This document shows positions 6,994-14,130 of a stretch of 15,970 nucleotides of DNA, one piece after another. The first letter of the stretch is position 1. Each line of letters begins with the position of its first letter. The notes below the pieces were generated by a model. The model saw nothing but the letters and a program-made list of their open reading frames with translations, was not told the DNA's origin and made no database searches. The stretch is from Nitrospirota bacterium (GTDB lineage Bacteria > Nitrospirota > JACRHJ01). Made by a program: the position numbers and the translations under genes. The stretch spans positions 1 to 15,970 of the forward strand of contig JAJYGS010000105.1 in assembly GCA_021785055.1 (NCBI GenBank), in the 5' to 3' direction.

Positions 6994-7250
6994 GAATTAT
7001 ATAGCGTAACTATCTGTAAAATAAGCTTAATCTGCATCGACAACCCGTAAAAATCACCCCTTCCCCGCGCCCGTTTTTCACCGCCGAAACCCGCCCGCAT
7101 AGGCCATTTTCGCCATGTTTTCGATGCCGGAGAAAAAAATCAAAATTAAAAAAAAAGAATTGTGTCGTAACAATGAGTTATCGCGATTAATGATAGAATC
7201 TACCGAGAGTGAACTTCACCAATCGGGCGGCAAGGAATGGAACAATATCT

Positions 7251-7327
7251 GTCGTTCTGGGTGAAACGAAGAATCGGCAGTTACGAATTTGAAAGGCGGA
7301 TTCTTCGACGGCTGCCTCAAAATGACA
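7251..7327. repeat. Imperfect palindromic intergenic repeat (copy A)
   Basis: The left arm runs from GTCGTTCTGGG through CGAAGAATC (7251-7275). The right arm runs from GGATTCTTCG to CTCAAAATGACA (7298-7327). The outer and inner blocks of each arm are complementary, but the bases between them differ in length and sequence. It is the same family as the element at 9495-9592. A further terminal block lies at 7340-7350. Confidence 0.75.
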
Positions 7328-7432
7328 GGCGGGAAGTCTCTCAGAATGACGGGCGTAAGGGATGGCCGGGGTTGAGTTATTAAGGCATCCTTTCGCAATC
7401 AGGACATATTACAAATAATCATGCGCCGTTCC

Positions 7433-7461
7433 TTGACGGTCTCGATACCCTGTGTTATATT
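7433..7461 (+). promoter_or_regulatory. Sigma70-like promoter for the receiver-thioredoxin pair
   Basis: TTGACG (7433-7438) and TATATT (7456-7461) are separated by 17 bases. Predicted initiation is near 7468, leaving about 30 bases of leader that include the GGGGAGGG ribosome site at 7482-7489. Confidence 0.65.
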
Positions 7462-7497
7462 CTAATAAATTAAAAAATTACGGGGAGGGTACAAGTT

Positions 7498-7893
7498 TTG
7501 GAGAGCATTGGACTGACGGCTTCCATCCTTGTGGTGGACGACGAGGAAAACGCGCGCGAAGGTTTATCGAAGATTCTTTCCAAGGAAGGATACCGGGTCG
7601 AGACCGCCGCGAACGGCAAGGAGGCGATAGACACCTTGAGGCGCCAGCGCTACGACCTCATCATAACCGACATGCGCATGCCGCTCATGGACGGCTTCGA
7701 GGTCCTGCGCGAGATCAAGAAAATGGACGAAAACATAGGCGTCATAATGATTACCGCCTACGGCGAGGTGGAGTCCTATCTCGAAGCCATGAACATGGGC
7801 GTATTCGAGTACATCAACAAGCCGGTGCGCGTCAACGAGCTGAAGAGGGTAATATCCAAGATTCTGGAAGCAAGGCTTAAAAAACCCGCCTGA
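7498..7893 (+). CDS. Stand-alone response-regulator receiver domain protein
   Basis: A 131-residue phosphoacceptor domain with no output domain. All receiver residues are present: acidic pair D14 and D15 (VVDDEE), phosphorylation site D58 (ITDMRMPLMDG), switch threonine T86 (MITAYGE), an aromatic at Y105 and K108 (NKPV). The sequence is closer to NtrC/AtoC-type receivers than to CheY. The start is TTG at 7498, supported by a strong GGGGAGGG ribosome site eight bases upstream; no ATG fits. Without an effector domain it probably acts by protein contact or as an intermediate in a phosphorelay. No histidine kinase is encoded in the window, so its partner is elsewhere. A thioredoxin-like gene follows after 17 bases and is likely co-transcribed. 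Confidence 0.92.
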   Translation: MESIGLTASILVVDDEENAREGLSKILSKEGYRVETAANGKEAIDTLRRQRYDLIITDMRMPLMDGFEVLREIKKMDENIGVIMITAYGEVESYLEAMNMGVFEYINKPVRVNELKRVISKILEARLKKPA

Positions 7894-7910
7894 TTAACCT
7901 CGACAACCGC

Positions 7911-8252
7911 ATGAATCACTCGCCAGAAATCAGGCCGCCGGTATTTGACGCAAACGAAGAAAACTTCCATAATCTCGTAATCCACTCCCCGCTGCCCGTG
8001 GTGTTGGAGTTCTGGTCGCCCGAGTGTTCCTTCTGCATGAAGATGGCGAAGGTTTTGGACGCCCTCGCATCGGAGATGTCCGGACGCTACAGGGTCGTGA
8101 AGATGAACGTGCTCGAAAACCCCTATACGCCGAATAACTTCGGGGTAAAGGGCATTCCGGCGTTTTTCAGGATCGAGGACGGCAAAGTCGTCGGCAGGGC
8201 CGAAGGGGCGATATCCAAGGGCAGGCTCAAGAAAGCGCTTGGGATACTCTAA
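7911..8252 (+). CDS. Thioredoxin-fold protein with CSFC active site
   Basis: A 113-residue thioredoxin-family oxidoreductase, probably cytoplasmic since it has no signal peptide. The fold shows VVLEFWSPECSFC, with W35, C39 and C42, and the cis-proline segment GIPAFF with P83. The dipeptide between the cysteines is Ser-Phe rather than the Gly-Pro of canonical thioredoxin, which should change the redox potential and partner choice. GKVVGRAEGAISKGRL at 91-106 matches the usual last strand and helix. The ribosome site is weak and the gene starts 17 bases after the receiver gene, so translation may be coupled. Its TAA at 8250-8252 overlaps the end of the opposing DUF4911 gene. Disulfide reduction or protein holding in concert with the receiver is possible, but not shown. 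Confidence 0.88.
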   Translation: MNHSPEIRPPVFDANEENFHNLVIHSPLPVVLEFWSPECSFCMKMAKVLDALASEMSGRYRVVKMNVLENPYTPNNFGVKGIPAFFRIEDGKVVGRAEGAISKGRLKKALGIL

Positions 8253-8464
8253 GACAATACCGCAAAAGGCATCTCCTTGGAGAGCGCCTTGGCAAGTTCC
8301 ATGAATTCGCCCCGCATGTCCGGCGCTACCAGAACTTCAAGCAGGCCGCCCTCAGGGTCCGCCGTCCGCACGATGCCCATGCCGTCGTACGCCTCGATTA
8401 TGAAGCTCGCGTAGGCGATATGGCGTTTCTCGGTCTTTACGGTTATGACGAGGGAATCAGGCAT
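8249..8464 (-). CDS. DUF4911 family small protein
   Basis: A 71-residue acidic protein of unknown function. The pattern IAYASFIIEAYDGMGIVRTADP (residues 16-37, with gaps in conservation), then GGLLEVLVAPDM, agrees with my memory of the DUF4911 family, which is short and often encoded beside accA or dnaE. The predicted fold is a small alpha-beta domain with an ACT-like strand-helix pattern; this is inference. The ATG at 8464 lies inside the last codons of accA, whose TGA is at 8457-8459, an 8-base overlap that implies translational coupling. A longer in-frame start at 8530 would run through accA in another frame and is rejected. The gene meets the thioredoxin gene tail to tail with a 4-base overlap. 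A role linked to acetyl-CoA carboxylase is suggested only by position. Confidence 0.75.
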   Translation of the reverse strand: MPDSLVITVKTEKRHIAYASFIIEAYDGMGIVRTADPEGGLLEVLVAPDMRGEFMELAKALSKEMPFAVLS

Positions 8465-9431
8465 TTTTAGCGGCCGGAGGCGTTGTGAACGAGCCGATGG
8501 CGCGGAATTTTTCGTAGCGGTCGGAGACAATCTCGTCGGGGGTCATAGCCCTCAGGTCCGCGAGATGTTTCTTCAGGGCCTTTTCGATGTTGCCCGCCGT
8601 AAGCTCGTAGTCCCGGTGCGCGCCTCCGAGAGGCTCCTTTATCACCTCGTCGATTATCCTGAGCCTCAGGCTGTCCTGGGCCGTGAGCTTAAGGAGTTCC
8701 GCGGCCTCCGGGGCCTTCGAGCCGTCCTTCCAGAGGATCGTGGCGCAGCCCTCAGGGGATATTACGGAGTAAATCGCGTGCTCCAGCATCAGCACACGGT
8801 TAGCCACGCCTATCGCAAGCGCTCCGCCGCTTCCGCCCTCGCCGATGACGACCGACACCACCGGCACCCGAAGGCCGGACATGACAAGCAGGTTCCTGGC
8901 GATAGCCTCGCTCTGGCCGCGCTCCTCCGCGCCTATGCCGGGATATGCCCCGGCTGTGTCGATGAACGTGATTATGGGCCGGCCAAACTTCTCCGCGAAC
9001 TTCATAAGCCGGAGCGCCTTCCTGTAGCCTTCGGGATGCGGCCAGCCGAAGTTCCGCTTCAGCCTGTCCTTGGTCGTCCTTCCCTTGTTGTGGCCGATTA
9101 TCATAACCGGATAGCCGTCGAACCACGCCATGCCGCCGATTATCGCCGGGTCTTCGGCGAAAAGCCTGTCTCCGTGCATCTCCGTGAAGCCCTGGGTCAG
9201 AAGACCTATGTAGTCCTCGGTGTTCGGCCTGTCCTGGTGCCTCGCCACCTGCGTTTTCTGCCAGGCGTTCAGGCCGGAGAATATCTTCTCGCGCAGCTCG
9301 TCCGCTTTTTTGGAGAGCTTCTTAATCTCGTCTTCCGCGTCAACCTGCCCGCCCGCAGCCAGCCGGAGGTCTTCTATGCGGCTCTCAAGCTCGGCCAGGG
9401 GTTTTTCAAATTCCAGAAAATTGTATGCCAT
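8457..9431 (-). CDS. accA: Acetyl-CoA carboxylase carboxyltransferase, alpha subunit
   Basis: With AccD, moves the carboxyl group from carboxybiotin to acetyl-CoA to make malonyl-CoA, the first committed step of fatty acid synthesis. The 324-residue protein is normal length. It starts with the typical FLEFEKPLAELESRI helix (5-19), then TEDYIGLLTQGFTEMHGDR at 71-89, NKGRTTKDRLKRNFGWPHPE at 115-134, IDTAGAYPG at 157-165, and the oxyanion-hole region IGEGGSGGALAIG at 196-208. ISPEGCATILWKD at 224-236 completes the crotonase-like core. The frame is open upstream to 9560, but ATG 9431 has an AAGGAG ribosome site and the extension is only translated repeat sequence. It follows dnaE by about 205 bases, as in many proteobacteria, and overlaps the DUF4911 gene. 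AccB, AccC and AccD are not in the window. Confidence 0.97.
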   Translation of the reverse strand: MAYNFLEFEKPLAELESRIEDLRLAAGGQVDAEDEIKKLSKKADELREKIFSGLNAWQKTQVARHQDRPNTEDYIGLLTQGFTEMHGDRLFAEDPAIIGGMAWFDGYPVMIIGHNKGRTTKDRLKRNFGWPHPEGYRKALRLMKFAEKFGRPIITFIDTAGAYPGIGAEERGQSEAIARNLLVMSGLRVPVVSVVIGEGGSGGALAIGVANRVLMLEHAIYSVISPEGCATILWKDGSKAPEAAELLKLTAQDSLRLRIIDEVIKEPLGGAHRDYELTAGNIEKALKKHLADLRAMTPDEIVSDRYEKFRAIGSFTTPPAAKNA

Positions 9432-9494
9432 AAATCTCCTTGCCTGCTTCTTTGTAGGTAAAGAATAGCATTTAAGAATAGGGCGCCCAAAAGA

Positions 9495-9592
9495 TGTCAT
9501 TCTGAGGCCCGTATTTTGGGCCGAAGAATCCACAGTAGGTCTTGAATTTCCAAAAGTCAAAGGTGGATTCTTCGCTTCGCTCAGAATGACAG
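9495..9592. repeat. Imperfect palindromic intergenic repeat (copy B), between dnaE and accA
   Basis: The left arm begins TGTCATTCTGAG (9495-9506) and ends GAAGAATCCAC; the right arm is the exact complement of both blocks (GTGGATTCTTC and CTCAGAATGACA). Between the blocks the left arm has a 16-base insert that itself folds (GGCCC with GGGCC), whereas the right arm has only about six bases. As RNA on the dnaE-accA transcript it would form a long branched hairpin. Confidence 0.8.
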
Positions 9593-9636
9593 TCTTCGTG
9601 CTGCCCGCTTAACGGCCTCTTTTTACCCACACGATG

Positions 9637-12600
9637 TTACGCGAACGAGACCGCGCCGACCCCCAGAAGCCCCTCGACCTCGTCCACAAGAAGCTCGGTC
9701 GGGGCGACTGACAGCTCGCCGCCGGTCTTGAGCGAAAGGGCCGCGTTTCCGTGCCTGGGCATGTTTATTTTCAGGTAAAGAGGGCAGTTTCCTCTGTGGC
9801 GGAGGACGACCTCGCGGAGCTTTATCAGGTCGTCAGCCGTGGCCCCCGTCGCGGAGAGCCTTATATCCACCCTCGTCGTCATCTTCTCCCGGACTTCCGA
9901 GAGCGGCAGTATCTTCATAGCCCTCAGCTTCACGCCCTTTTCGCCCTTGTCCACAGAGCCGGTTATCAGGAGCGGGGCGTCGCCTGAAATCAGCGTCTCC
10001 GAGGCTTTATACTGTTCCGGGAAGACAATTACCTCCACCGTGCCCTGGAGGTCTTCCACGGTGAGGTTCGCCATGCGGTCGCCCTTTTTGGTAGTTGCGA
10101 TTTTCCTCGACCTCACGACGCACATTATCGTCGCCTCGCGCCCGTCCGGAAGCTCAGGAAGCTCGGAGCTTGTGTTCCGGGCGAATTTTCTCGCCTCGGC
10201 CTCGAAGCGCGCCAGGGGATGCCCGGTGACATAAAAACCCATCGTCTCCTTCTCGTAGGCGAGAAGCGTCGCCTCGTTCCACTCGGAAACGGCGGGATAG
10301 TCTTCCGTTGCCTTTACCGGGCCGGAGTCCTCCAGCATCATGTCGAACATGGAGGTCTGTCCGGCCTGGCGCTCTCTTGCAAGCTGGTTTGCGCCGTCCA
10401 TGGCATTGTCCAGCGCCGCCATCATCTTCGGGCGCGAGACGCCGGTCGAGTCGAAAGCGCCGCACTTTATAAGCCCTTCGATTACGCGTTTGTTCACCTT
10501 GCGGAGGTCCACCTTCCGGCAGAAGTCGTAGAGAGACGTGAATTCGCCCTGCTCCTTCCCGGCCTGCATGATGGACTCTATCGCGGCATGGCCGACGTTC
10601 TTCACGGCGGCAAGGCCGAAGAGAATCCTGCCGTCGGCTACGGTGAAATATGCGTCCGAGCGGTTCACGTCCGGCGGCGAGACCGTAATGGCCATGTCCC
10701 GGCAGTCGGAGATATATTTTACGACCTTGTCCGTGTTGTCCATCTCCGAGGAGAGCAGCGCGGCCATGAACTCCACCTTGTAGTGGGCCTTCAGGTACGC
10801 GGTCTGGTACGTTATCAGGGCGTATGCGGCGGAGTGCGATTTGTTGAAGCCGTATTCCGCGAACTTTTCCATGTTATCGAAGACGGACTCGGCCTTCTTC
10901 GCGGGTATTTTCTTGGCAGTTGCGCCATGGATGAACTGCTCCTTCATCTTCGCCATGACTTCGGGCTTTTTCTTGCCCATCGCCTTACGGAGCGTGTCCG
11001 CCTGGCCGAGCGTGAAGCCCGCGAGCTTAACGGCGATCTGCATGACCTGCTCCTGGTAGACGATTACGCCGTATGTGTTTTTCAGTATCTCTTCCAGCTC
11101 AGGCGGGTCGTAGGTCGTCTGCTTCGCGCCGCGCCGCCGCTGGATGTAGTCGTCCACCATGCCGCCCTGCATCGGCCCGGGGCGGTAGAGCGCGATAAGA
11201 GCGATTATATCCTCGAAGCGCTCCGGCTTCATCCTGATTATGAGGTCGCGCATCCCGGAGGATTCAAGCTGGAATATCCCGCCGGTATCCCCGGAGGCGA
11301 GGAGCCTGTAGGTATCCTTGTCCGGCTGGTCGAGCAGGAGCGAAGAGAGGGAAAAGGGGGAGGCGCCTTCGGGCAGGTTCCGATTGATCAGTTTGACCGC
11401 GTTGTCGATTACCGTGAGCGTCCGAAGCCCAAGGAAGTCGAACTTCACAAGACCGATCTTCTCTATCTCGTCCTTGGCGTATTGCGTGACAATCGCGCCG
11501 TCGGCGTCCCTGTATAGCGGCGTGTAGTCCGTAAGCGGCTCCTGCGATATGACTATTCCGGCGGCGTGCTTGGAGGCGTGCCTTGTAAGGCCCTCAAGCG
11601 AGCCGGCAATCTCGAAGATATGGGCGACCCTTGCGTCTTCCTTTATAAGTTCCCTGAGGCGCGGCTCCTGTGCCAGGGCCTCCTTGAGGGTAATCTTGAG
11701 CGCGTCCGGCACGAGCTTGGCTACCTTGTCCACGTCTCCGTAGGGGATGTCCAACACCCTCCCTACGTCCCTGATTACGCCCTTGGCCAGCATCGTGCCG
11801 AAGGTTATTATCTGGGAGACGTGGTCAGGGCCGTATTTCTCCTTGACATAATTTATCACCTCGTCGCGCCTGTCCATGCAGAAGTCTATGTCTATATCCG
11901 GCATGGATATGCGTTCTGGGTTTAAGAACCTCTCGAAGAGAAGCCCGTAGGGCATGGGGTCTATGTCGGTTATCTCGAGCGCCCAGGCGGCGATGCTCCC
12001 GGCGGCGGAACCCCTTCCGGGGCCGACGGGGATGCTTTTGCTCTTTGCGTAGTTTATGAAATCCCACACGACGAGGAAATAGCCCGCGAACCCCATGCTC
12101 TTGACGATCTTAAGCTCTTCTTCAAGGCGGCTTGAGTAGGCCGATGTGTCGCCCTTTACGGTCTTCAGGCGTTTCTCAAGGCCGCGGCGGGCGAGTTCTT
12201 CGAGGTAGCTCTCCTTGGTGCAGCCGTCCGGGACGACGTAGTTTGGCAGGTGATACTGGTCGAAATCGAGCTTTAAGTTGCAGCGTTCCGCGACGGTCAC
12301 GGTGTTCCTTACGGCCTGGGGATAGAACTCGAACGCGGACTCCATCTCGGAGGGGCTTTTGAAATAGAACTCGTCCGTCTGGAAGCGCATCCGGTTCGGG
12401 TCGCTCATTGTCTTTCCGGTCTGGATGCAGAGCAGGGCCTCATGGGCCTTCGAGTCGCTCTTCTTGAAATAATGGCAGTCCGACGTGGCGACGAGAGGGA
12501 TGTTGAGCTCCTCGGAGAGCTCCGCCAGGAGGGTATTTACCTTCTTCTGCTCCTCAAGGCCGTTGTCCTGTATCTCAAGAAAGAAATTCTCCGGCCCAAG

Positions 12601-13101
12601 GATTTCTTTATAGGCGAGCGCCGCCTCTCTTGCGCCTTCCTTGTCGCCTGCCAGAAGCTTTTTCGGGACTTCGCCCTTCAGACATGCCGAGAGTCCTGTG
12701 AGTCCGCCGGAATACTGCCTCAGGGCCTCCTTGTCGATACGGGGCTTGTAGTAGAATCCTTCGGTGTATCCGAGGCTTACGAGCCGCATGAGGTTCTTGT
12801 AGCCGTCAATGTTCCGGGCGAGGAGGATAAGGTGATATGCGGAGTCGTGCGCTCCGCCGGTCTTTTCCGTCCGCGCATTCGGCGCGACATAGCACTCGCA
12901 GCCGATAACCGGCTTTATCCCCGCCTTCTGGGCCTTTAAGTAGAACTCTATCGCCCCGAACATGTTGCCGTGGTCGGTAATGGCCAGGGCGGGCATTCCG
13001 TATTCGACGGCCTTGGCTATCAGGTCGTCTATGCGGTTTGCGCCGTCCAGAAGGCTGTACTGGGTATGGATGTGCAGGTGGACAAATCCCGCGTGGTGCA
13101 T
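9637..13101 (-). CDS. dnaE: DNA polymerase III alpha subunit, DnaE1 type
   Basis: Catalytic subunit of the replicative polymerase. The 1154-residue length fits DnaE1. The N-terminal PHP domain retains what look like all metal ligands: HLHIHTQYS (8-16), TDHGN (42-46), GCECY (67-71) and SDCHYF (207-212). Escherichia coli DnaE has lost several of these, so a metal-dependent exonuclease is possible here. The polymerase core has GPGRGSAAGS (360-369), PDIDIDF (401-407) with catalytic aspartates, and KFDFLGL with D555. ASKHAAGIVIS (509-519) and FNKSHSAAYALITYQTAYLK (752-771) are typical fingers and thumb-region motifs. An OB-fold domain lies at about 985-1070 and the tau-binding tail follows. ATG 13101 has an AGGGGG ribosome site seven bases upstream. 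No intein or frameshift. It leads a leftward dnaE-accA-DUF4911 group. Confidence 0.98.
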   Translation of the reverse strand: MHHAGFVHLHIHTQYSLLDGANRIDDLIAKAVEYGMPALAITDHGNMFGAIEFYLKAQKAGIKPVIGCECYVAPNARTEKTGGAHDSAYHLILLARNIDGYKNLMRLVSLGYTEGFYYKPRIDKEALRQYSGGLTGLSACLKGEVPKKLLAGDKEGAREAALAYKEILGPENFFLEIQDNGLEEQKKVNTLLAELSEELNIPLVATSDCHYFKKSDSKAHEALLCIQTGKTMSDPNRMRFQTDEFYFKSPSEMESAFEFYPQAVRNTVTVAERCNLKLDFDQYHLPNYVVPDGCTKESYLEELARRGLEKRLKTVKGDTSAYSSRLEEELKIVKSMGFAGYFLVVWDFINYAKSKSIPVGPGRGSAAGSIAAWALEITDIDPMPYGLLFERFLNPERISMPDIDIDFCMDRRDEVINYVKEKYGPDHVSQIITFGTMLAKGVIRDVGRVLDIPYGDVDKVAKLVPDALKITLKEALAQEPRLRELIKEDARVAHIFEIAGSLEGLTRHASKHAAGIVISQEPLTDYTPLYRDADGAIVTQYAKDEIEKIGLVKFDFLGLRTLTVIDNAVKLINRNLPEGASPFSLSSLLLDQPDKDTYRLLASGDTGGIFQLESSGMRDLIIRMKPERFEDIIALIALYRPGPMQGGMVDDYIQRRRGAKQTTYDPPELEEILKNTYGVIVYQEQVMQIAVKLAGFTLGQADTLRKAMGKKKPEVMAKMKEQFIHGATAKKIPAKKAESVFDNMEKFAEYGFNKSHSAAYALITYQTAYLKAHYKVEFMAALLSSEMDNTDKVVKYISDCRDMAITVSPPDVNRSDAYFTVADGRILFGLAAVKNVGHAAIESIMQAGKEQGEFTSLYDFCRKVDLRKVNKRVIEGLIKCGAFDSTGVSRPKMMAALDNAMDGANQLARERQAGQTSMFDMMLEDSGPVKATEDYPAVSEWNEATLLAYEKETMGFYVTGHPLARFEAEARKFARNTSSELPELPDGREATIMCVVRSRKIATTKKGDRMANLTVEDLQGTVEVIVFPEQYKASETLISGDAPLLITGSVDKGEKGVKLRAMKILPLSEVREKMTTRVDIRLSATGATADDLIKLREVVLRHRGNCPLYLKINMPRHGNAALSLKTGGELSVAPTELLVDEVEGLLGVGAVSFA

Positions 13102-13130
13102 TAAAAGCCCCCTTTTTTCGAGCAGGTATA

Positions 13131-13159
13131 TTTATACATCATCCGCGCGCGTTTATCAA
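13131..13159 (-). promoter_or_regulatory. Sigma70-like promoter for dnaE
   Basis: Read on the minus strand, TTGATA (13159-13154) and TATAAA (13136-13131) are 17 bases apart. Initiation near 13124 leaves a leader of about 23 bases carrying the AGGGGG ribosome site. Confidence 0.6.
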
Positions 13160-13160
13160 G

Positions 13161-13197
13161 GGCGGCCGGCCCGAATTAATTTTTTGCGCGGGCCGCC
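13161..13197. other. GC-rich palindrome between the divergent dnaE and lipA promoters
   Basis: GGCGGCCGGCCCG (13161-13173) pairs with CGGGCCGCC (13189-13197) if four bases, CCGG, are bulged from the left arm; the loop is AT-rich. It sits exactly between the two -35 boxes, so it is upstream of both transcripts and is not expected to act as a terminator. It could be a protein-binding site. Confidence 0.35.
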
Positions 13198-13215
13198 TTA
13201 ACCCGGCTTTTTTAT

Positions 13216-13244
13216 TTGACTTTACGGATTGTCGGTCTTAATAT
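13216..13244 (+). promoter_or_regulatory. Sigma70-like promoter for the lipA operon
   Basis: TTGACT (13216-13221) and TAATAT (13239-13244) are separated by 17 bases, in an AT-rich patch within GC-rich DNA. Initiation near 13251 gives a leader of only about 18 bases before the lipA ATG. Confidence 0.68.
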
Positions 13245-13268
13245 AACATTTTCAACAAGATAACTGTG

Positions 13269-14126
13269 ATGGATGAGAGAATACCCGCCTTCGCGCGGAA
13301 AAAATACAATATAGGGGAGCTGGCGGGCGTAAAGGCGAAGCTCCGTGAGCTCGGCCTGCATACGGTCTGCGAGTCCGCCCGGTGCCCCAATATAGGCGAG
13401 TGCTTTAAAAAGCCCACCGCCACTTTTATGATACTTGGGGAAACCTGCACCCGCAGGTGCGGTTTCTGCTCTGTGAAGAAAGGAAAAGCCGCGCCGCCGG
13501 ACCCGGCGGAACCCGGAAATATCGCCCTTGCGGCGCGAAAATTAGGGCTAAAACACGCCGTTATTACCTCCGTCACCAGGGACGACCTCCCCGACGGCGG
13601 CGCAGGGCAGTTCGAGGCGGTTATACGCATACTGAAAAAAGAGTTCCCGGAAATGGTCGTGGAGGTCCTGACTCCGGATTTCATGGGGGACGAAGCGGCG
13701 CTTCGGAAGGTAGTCCTGGCCGGGCCGCACATATTCAACCACAACCTCGAGACGGTGCCGAGGCTCTATTCCCGCGTGCGGCCCCAGGCGGTCTACGCCC
13801 GCTCGCTCACCGTGCTTAAAAACGCAAAGGCAATGCGCCCGGATGTTTACGCGAAGTCCGGCATAATGGCCGGGCTTGGTGAGACGGAAGACGAGGTCGT
13901 GTCGGTTATGCGGGACTTGAGAGACGCGGGCTGCGACCTCCTTACAATCGGCCAGTACTTAAGGCCGTCCAGGGAGAACCTCCCCGTATCGGAATACGTA
14001 AGCCCGGATGTGTTCGAGAAATACGCGCAGACGGGCAGGAGCATGGGGTTTCTCTCCGTGGCCTCGGCGCCGTTTGTCAGGAGCTCGTACAACGCGGAAG
14101 AGGTGTTTTCCGCAATAAGCGGATAA
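13269..14126 (+). CDS. lipA: Lipoyl synthase
   Basis: Radical SAM enzyme that inserts two sulfurs into protein-bound octanoyl groups to make lipoyl cofactor for 2-oxoacid dehydrogenases and the glycine cleavage H protein. The 285-residue product carries both clusters: the auxiliary motif CESARCPNIGEC with C34, C39 and C45, and the SAM cluster CTRRCGFC with C60, C64 and C67. RDDLPDGGAGQF (104-115), NHNLETVPRLY (158-168), SGIMAGLGET (197-206) and TIGQYLRPS (226-234) are canonical. The C-terminal RSSY at 271-274 supplies the conserved serine that ligates the auxiliary cluster. ATG 13269 directly follows an in-frame GTG at 13266; either could start translation, and the ribosome site is poor. No octanoyltransferase gene (lipB or lipM) is in the window. 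A small membrane peptide gene follows after 4 bases. Confidence 0.97.
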   Translation: MDERIPAFARKKYNIGELAGVKAKLRELGLHTVCESARCPNIGECFKKPTATFMILGETCTRRCGFCSVKKGKAAPPDPAEPGNIALAARKLGLKHAVITSVTRDDLPDGGAGQFEAVIRILKKEFPEMVVEVLTPDFMGDEAALRKVVLAGPHIFNHNLETVPRLYSRVRPQAVYARSLTVLKNAKAMRPDVYAKSGIMAGLGETEDEVVSVMRDLRDAGCDLLTIGQYLRPSRENLPVSEYVSPDVFEKYAQTGRSMGFLSVASAPFVRSSYNAEEVFSAISG

Positions 14127-14130
14127 AAGA

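Larger units (their letters stand above)
6892..7432. other. Gene-poor intergenic stretch with degenerate palindromes and an A-rich tract
   Basis: No convincing coding frame. It holds a decayed half-palindrome (6914-6993), a C-rich then A-rich stretch with a run of nine A near 7148-7157, a fuller palindromic element (7251-7327) and an isolated terminal block, CTCAGAATGAC, at 7340-7350. The A-rich tract may bend DNA. I see no clear terminator after coaX and no structured RNA that I can name. Confidence 0.5.

Noticed and set aside
7115..7264. 49-residue lysine-rich frame starting in the A-rich tract
   Set aside because: No ribosome site or promoter, low-complexity N-terminus, and the stop lies inside repeat copy A; it might be a gene remnant but nothing supports it.
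7216..7398. 60-residue minus-strand frame in the intergenic region
   Set aside because: It is a translation of the palindromic repeat and its flanks, a common false ORF.
8465..8530. Upstream start for the DUF4911 gene
   Set aside because: The extension is out-of-frame accA coding sequence, and the conserved part begins after ATG 8464.
8445..9461. 338-residue open frame opposite accA
   Set aside because: The minus strand encodes a complete AccA with all motifs; the antisense product has no family features.
9440..9480. Possible separate accA promoter (TTGGGC, 17 bases, TATTCT)
   Set aside because: Both boxes are poor matches, and read-through from dnaE is as likely.
9432..9560. 43-residue N-terminal extension of accA
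   Set aside because: It translates palindromic repeat copy B and has no ribosome site; ATG 9431 has AAGGAG and matches the family start.
10219..11517. 432-residue open frame opposite dnaE
   Set aside because: It is antisense to a fully conserved DnaE, has no recognisable domain, and is what GC-rich codon bias produces on the opposite strand.
13198..13215. T-rich stretch after the GC palindrome read as a terminator
   Set aside because: No rightward transcript should pass here, because both flanking genes diverge from this point.
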